Assembly: GCF_017656495.1 (NCBI RefSeq)
Contig: NZ_JACDNS010000002.1
Location: 1-64,000, forward strand
Length of the DNA stretch: 64,000 nucleotides
Origin: Thermococcus sp.
GTDB taxonomy: Archaea > Methanobacteriota_B > Thermococci > Thermococcales > Thermococcaceae
Direction of reading: 5' to 3'
Below, one piece after another: positions 63,877-64,000 of this stretch (position 1 is its first letter; every line of letters starts with the position of its first letter). The translations under genes and the position numbers were made by a program. The notes under the pieces are model-generated. The model was not told where the DNA came from. It worked only from the letters and a program-made list of their open reading frames with translations, and made no database searches.

Positions 63877-64000
63877 ATGCTGTTTGTAATCAGAAAAGGC
63901 AGGAAAAAGAATGAGCTTGAGGCATATTACATTGAGAAAGAACCTGAAAAGCTTTCTCAGATGCAGAATTTGAAGGCTGATAGGATTTATCGCTTAATTA
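63877..64000 (+). CDS. Partial gene at the right edge, unknown
   Basis: A reading frame opens at the ATG at 63877 with AGGTGAT four bases upstream, and runs off the window after 41 codons. The visible part is LFVIRKGRKKNELEAYYIEKE, then a basic helix containing KADRIYRLI. It is too short to identify. The ribosome site and spacing from the Lrp gene suggest a real protein in the same transcription unit. Confidence 0.6.
   Translation, partial: MLFVIRKGRKKNELEAYYIEKEPEKLSQMQNLKADRIYRLI

Overview
The window is chromosomal DNA from a hyperthermophilic archaeon of the order Thermococcales, most like a low-GC Thermococcus. The evidence is a tungsten GAPOR, an archaeal-type triosephosphate isomerase, a class V FBP aldolase/phosphatase with Thermococcales glycolytic motifs, CarS, Kae1, ArcS, two Thermococcales-restricted DUF257 genes, a CGP-CTERM anchor, a tRNA-Trp intron that is itself a box C/D RNA, and short GGTGA-type ribosome binding sites throughout. 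There is no CRISPR array, rRNA or replication origin. Gene density is very high, and convergent genes often overlap by a few bases.

1-8.7 kb: a tRNA-Gln 3' end, then a carbohydrate locus. It holds a glycosyltransferase on the minus strand, two Gfo/Idh/MocA dehydrogenases, a MalE/F/G/K-type ABC importer and a TrmB-family regulator. A shared palindrome-like operator lies at both promoters. 8.7-12.8 kb: a central-carbon block (tpiA, gor, fbp). Its glycolytic motifs sit in the repressing position at gor and the activating position at fbp. 12.8-24 kb: intron-containing tRNA-Trp, Lrp regulators, dITPase, molybdo/tungstopterin genes (moaE, moaD, moeB), a degenerate radical-SAM/SPASM protein, an M48 protease with a lipoprotein, and carS.

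23.4-29.3 kb: a self-contained export module. A GbsR/MarR regulator and a stand-alone RAM-domain protein are divergent from an RND/MMPL exporter and a large five-repeat exoprotein, with a perfect 24-bp palindrome between them. 29-37 kb: LEA14-like protein, m5C RNA methyltransferase with PUA domain, flippase-like protein, NAD kinase, DUF835, Kae1 and a DUF257 pair. 37-48.5 kb: flavin reductase, ADP-forming acyl-CoA synthetase alpha subunit, CGP-CTERM protein, coaD, FAD oxidoreductase, carbamate kinase, coiled-coil protein, arcS, a SPOUT methyltransferase, and a radical-SAM/lipoate-ligase pair likely to make lipoate. Two convergent box C/D guide RNAs follow at 48.43-48.54 kb.

48.5-64 kb: signal peptidase, DUF531, an alpha-solenoid protein, M19 dipeptidase, a zinc-finger-less TnpB-like RuvC protein divergent from a GC-rich pseudoknotted ncRNA, a methyltransferase, CPBP protease, S9 acylaminoacyl peptidase, RIO-like kinase, a PiT phosphate transporter with its PhoU-like partner, an unannotated 53-residue Glu/Trp-repeat protein, a phosphoesterase lipoprotein, cupin, upp, an Lrp regulator and a truncated gene at the right edge.

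The items most worth following up are the TnpB-like gene with its divergent structured RNA, the RND/GbsR palindrome module, the two tail-to-tail C/D RNAs, the Glu/Trp repeat protein, and the dual-geometry sugar operator.
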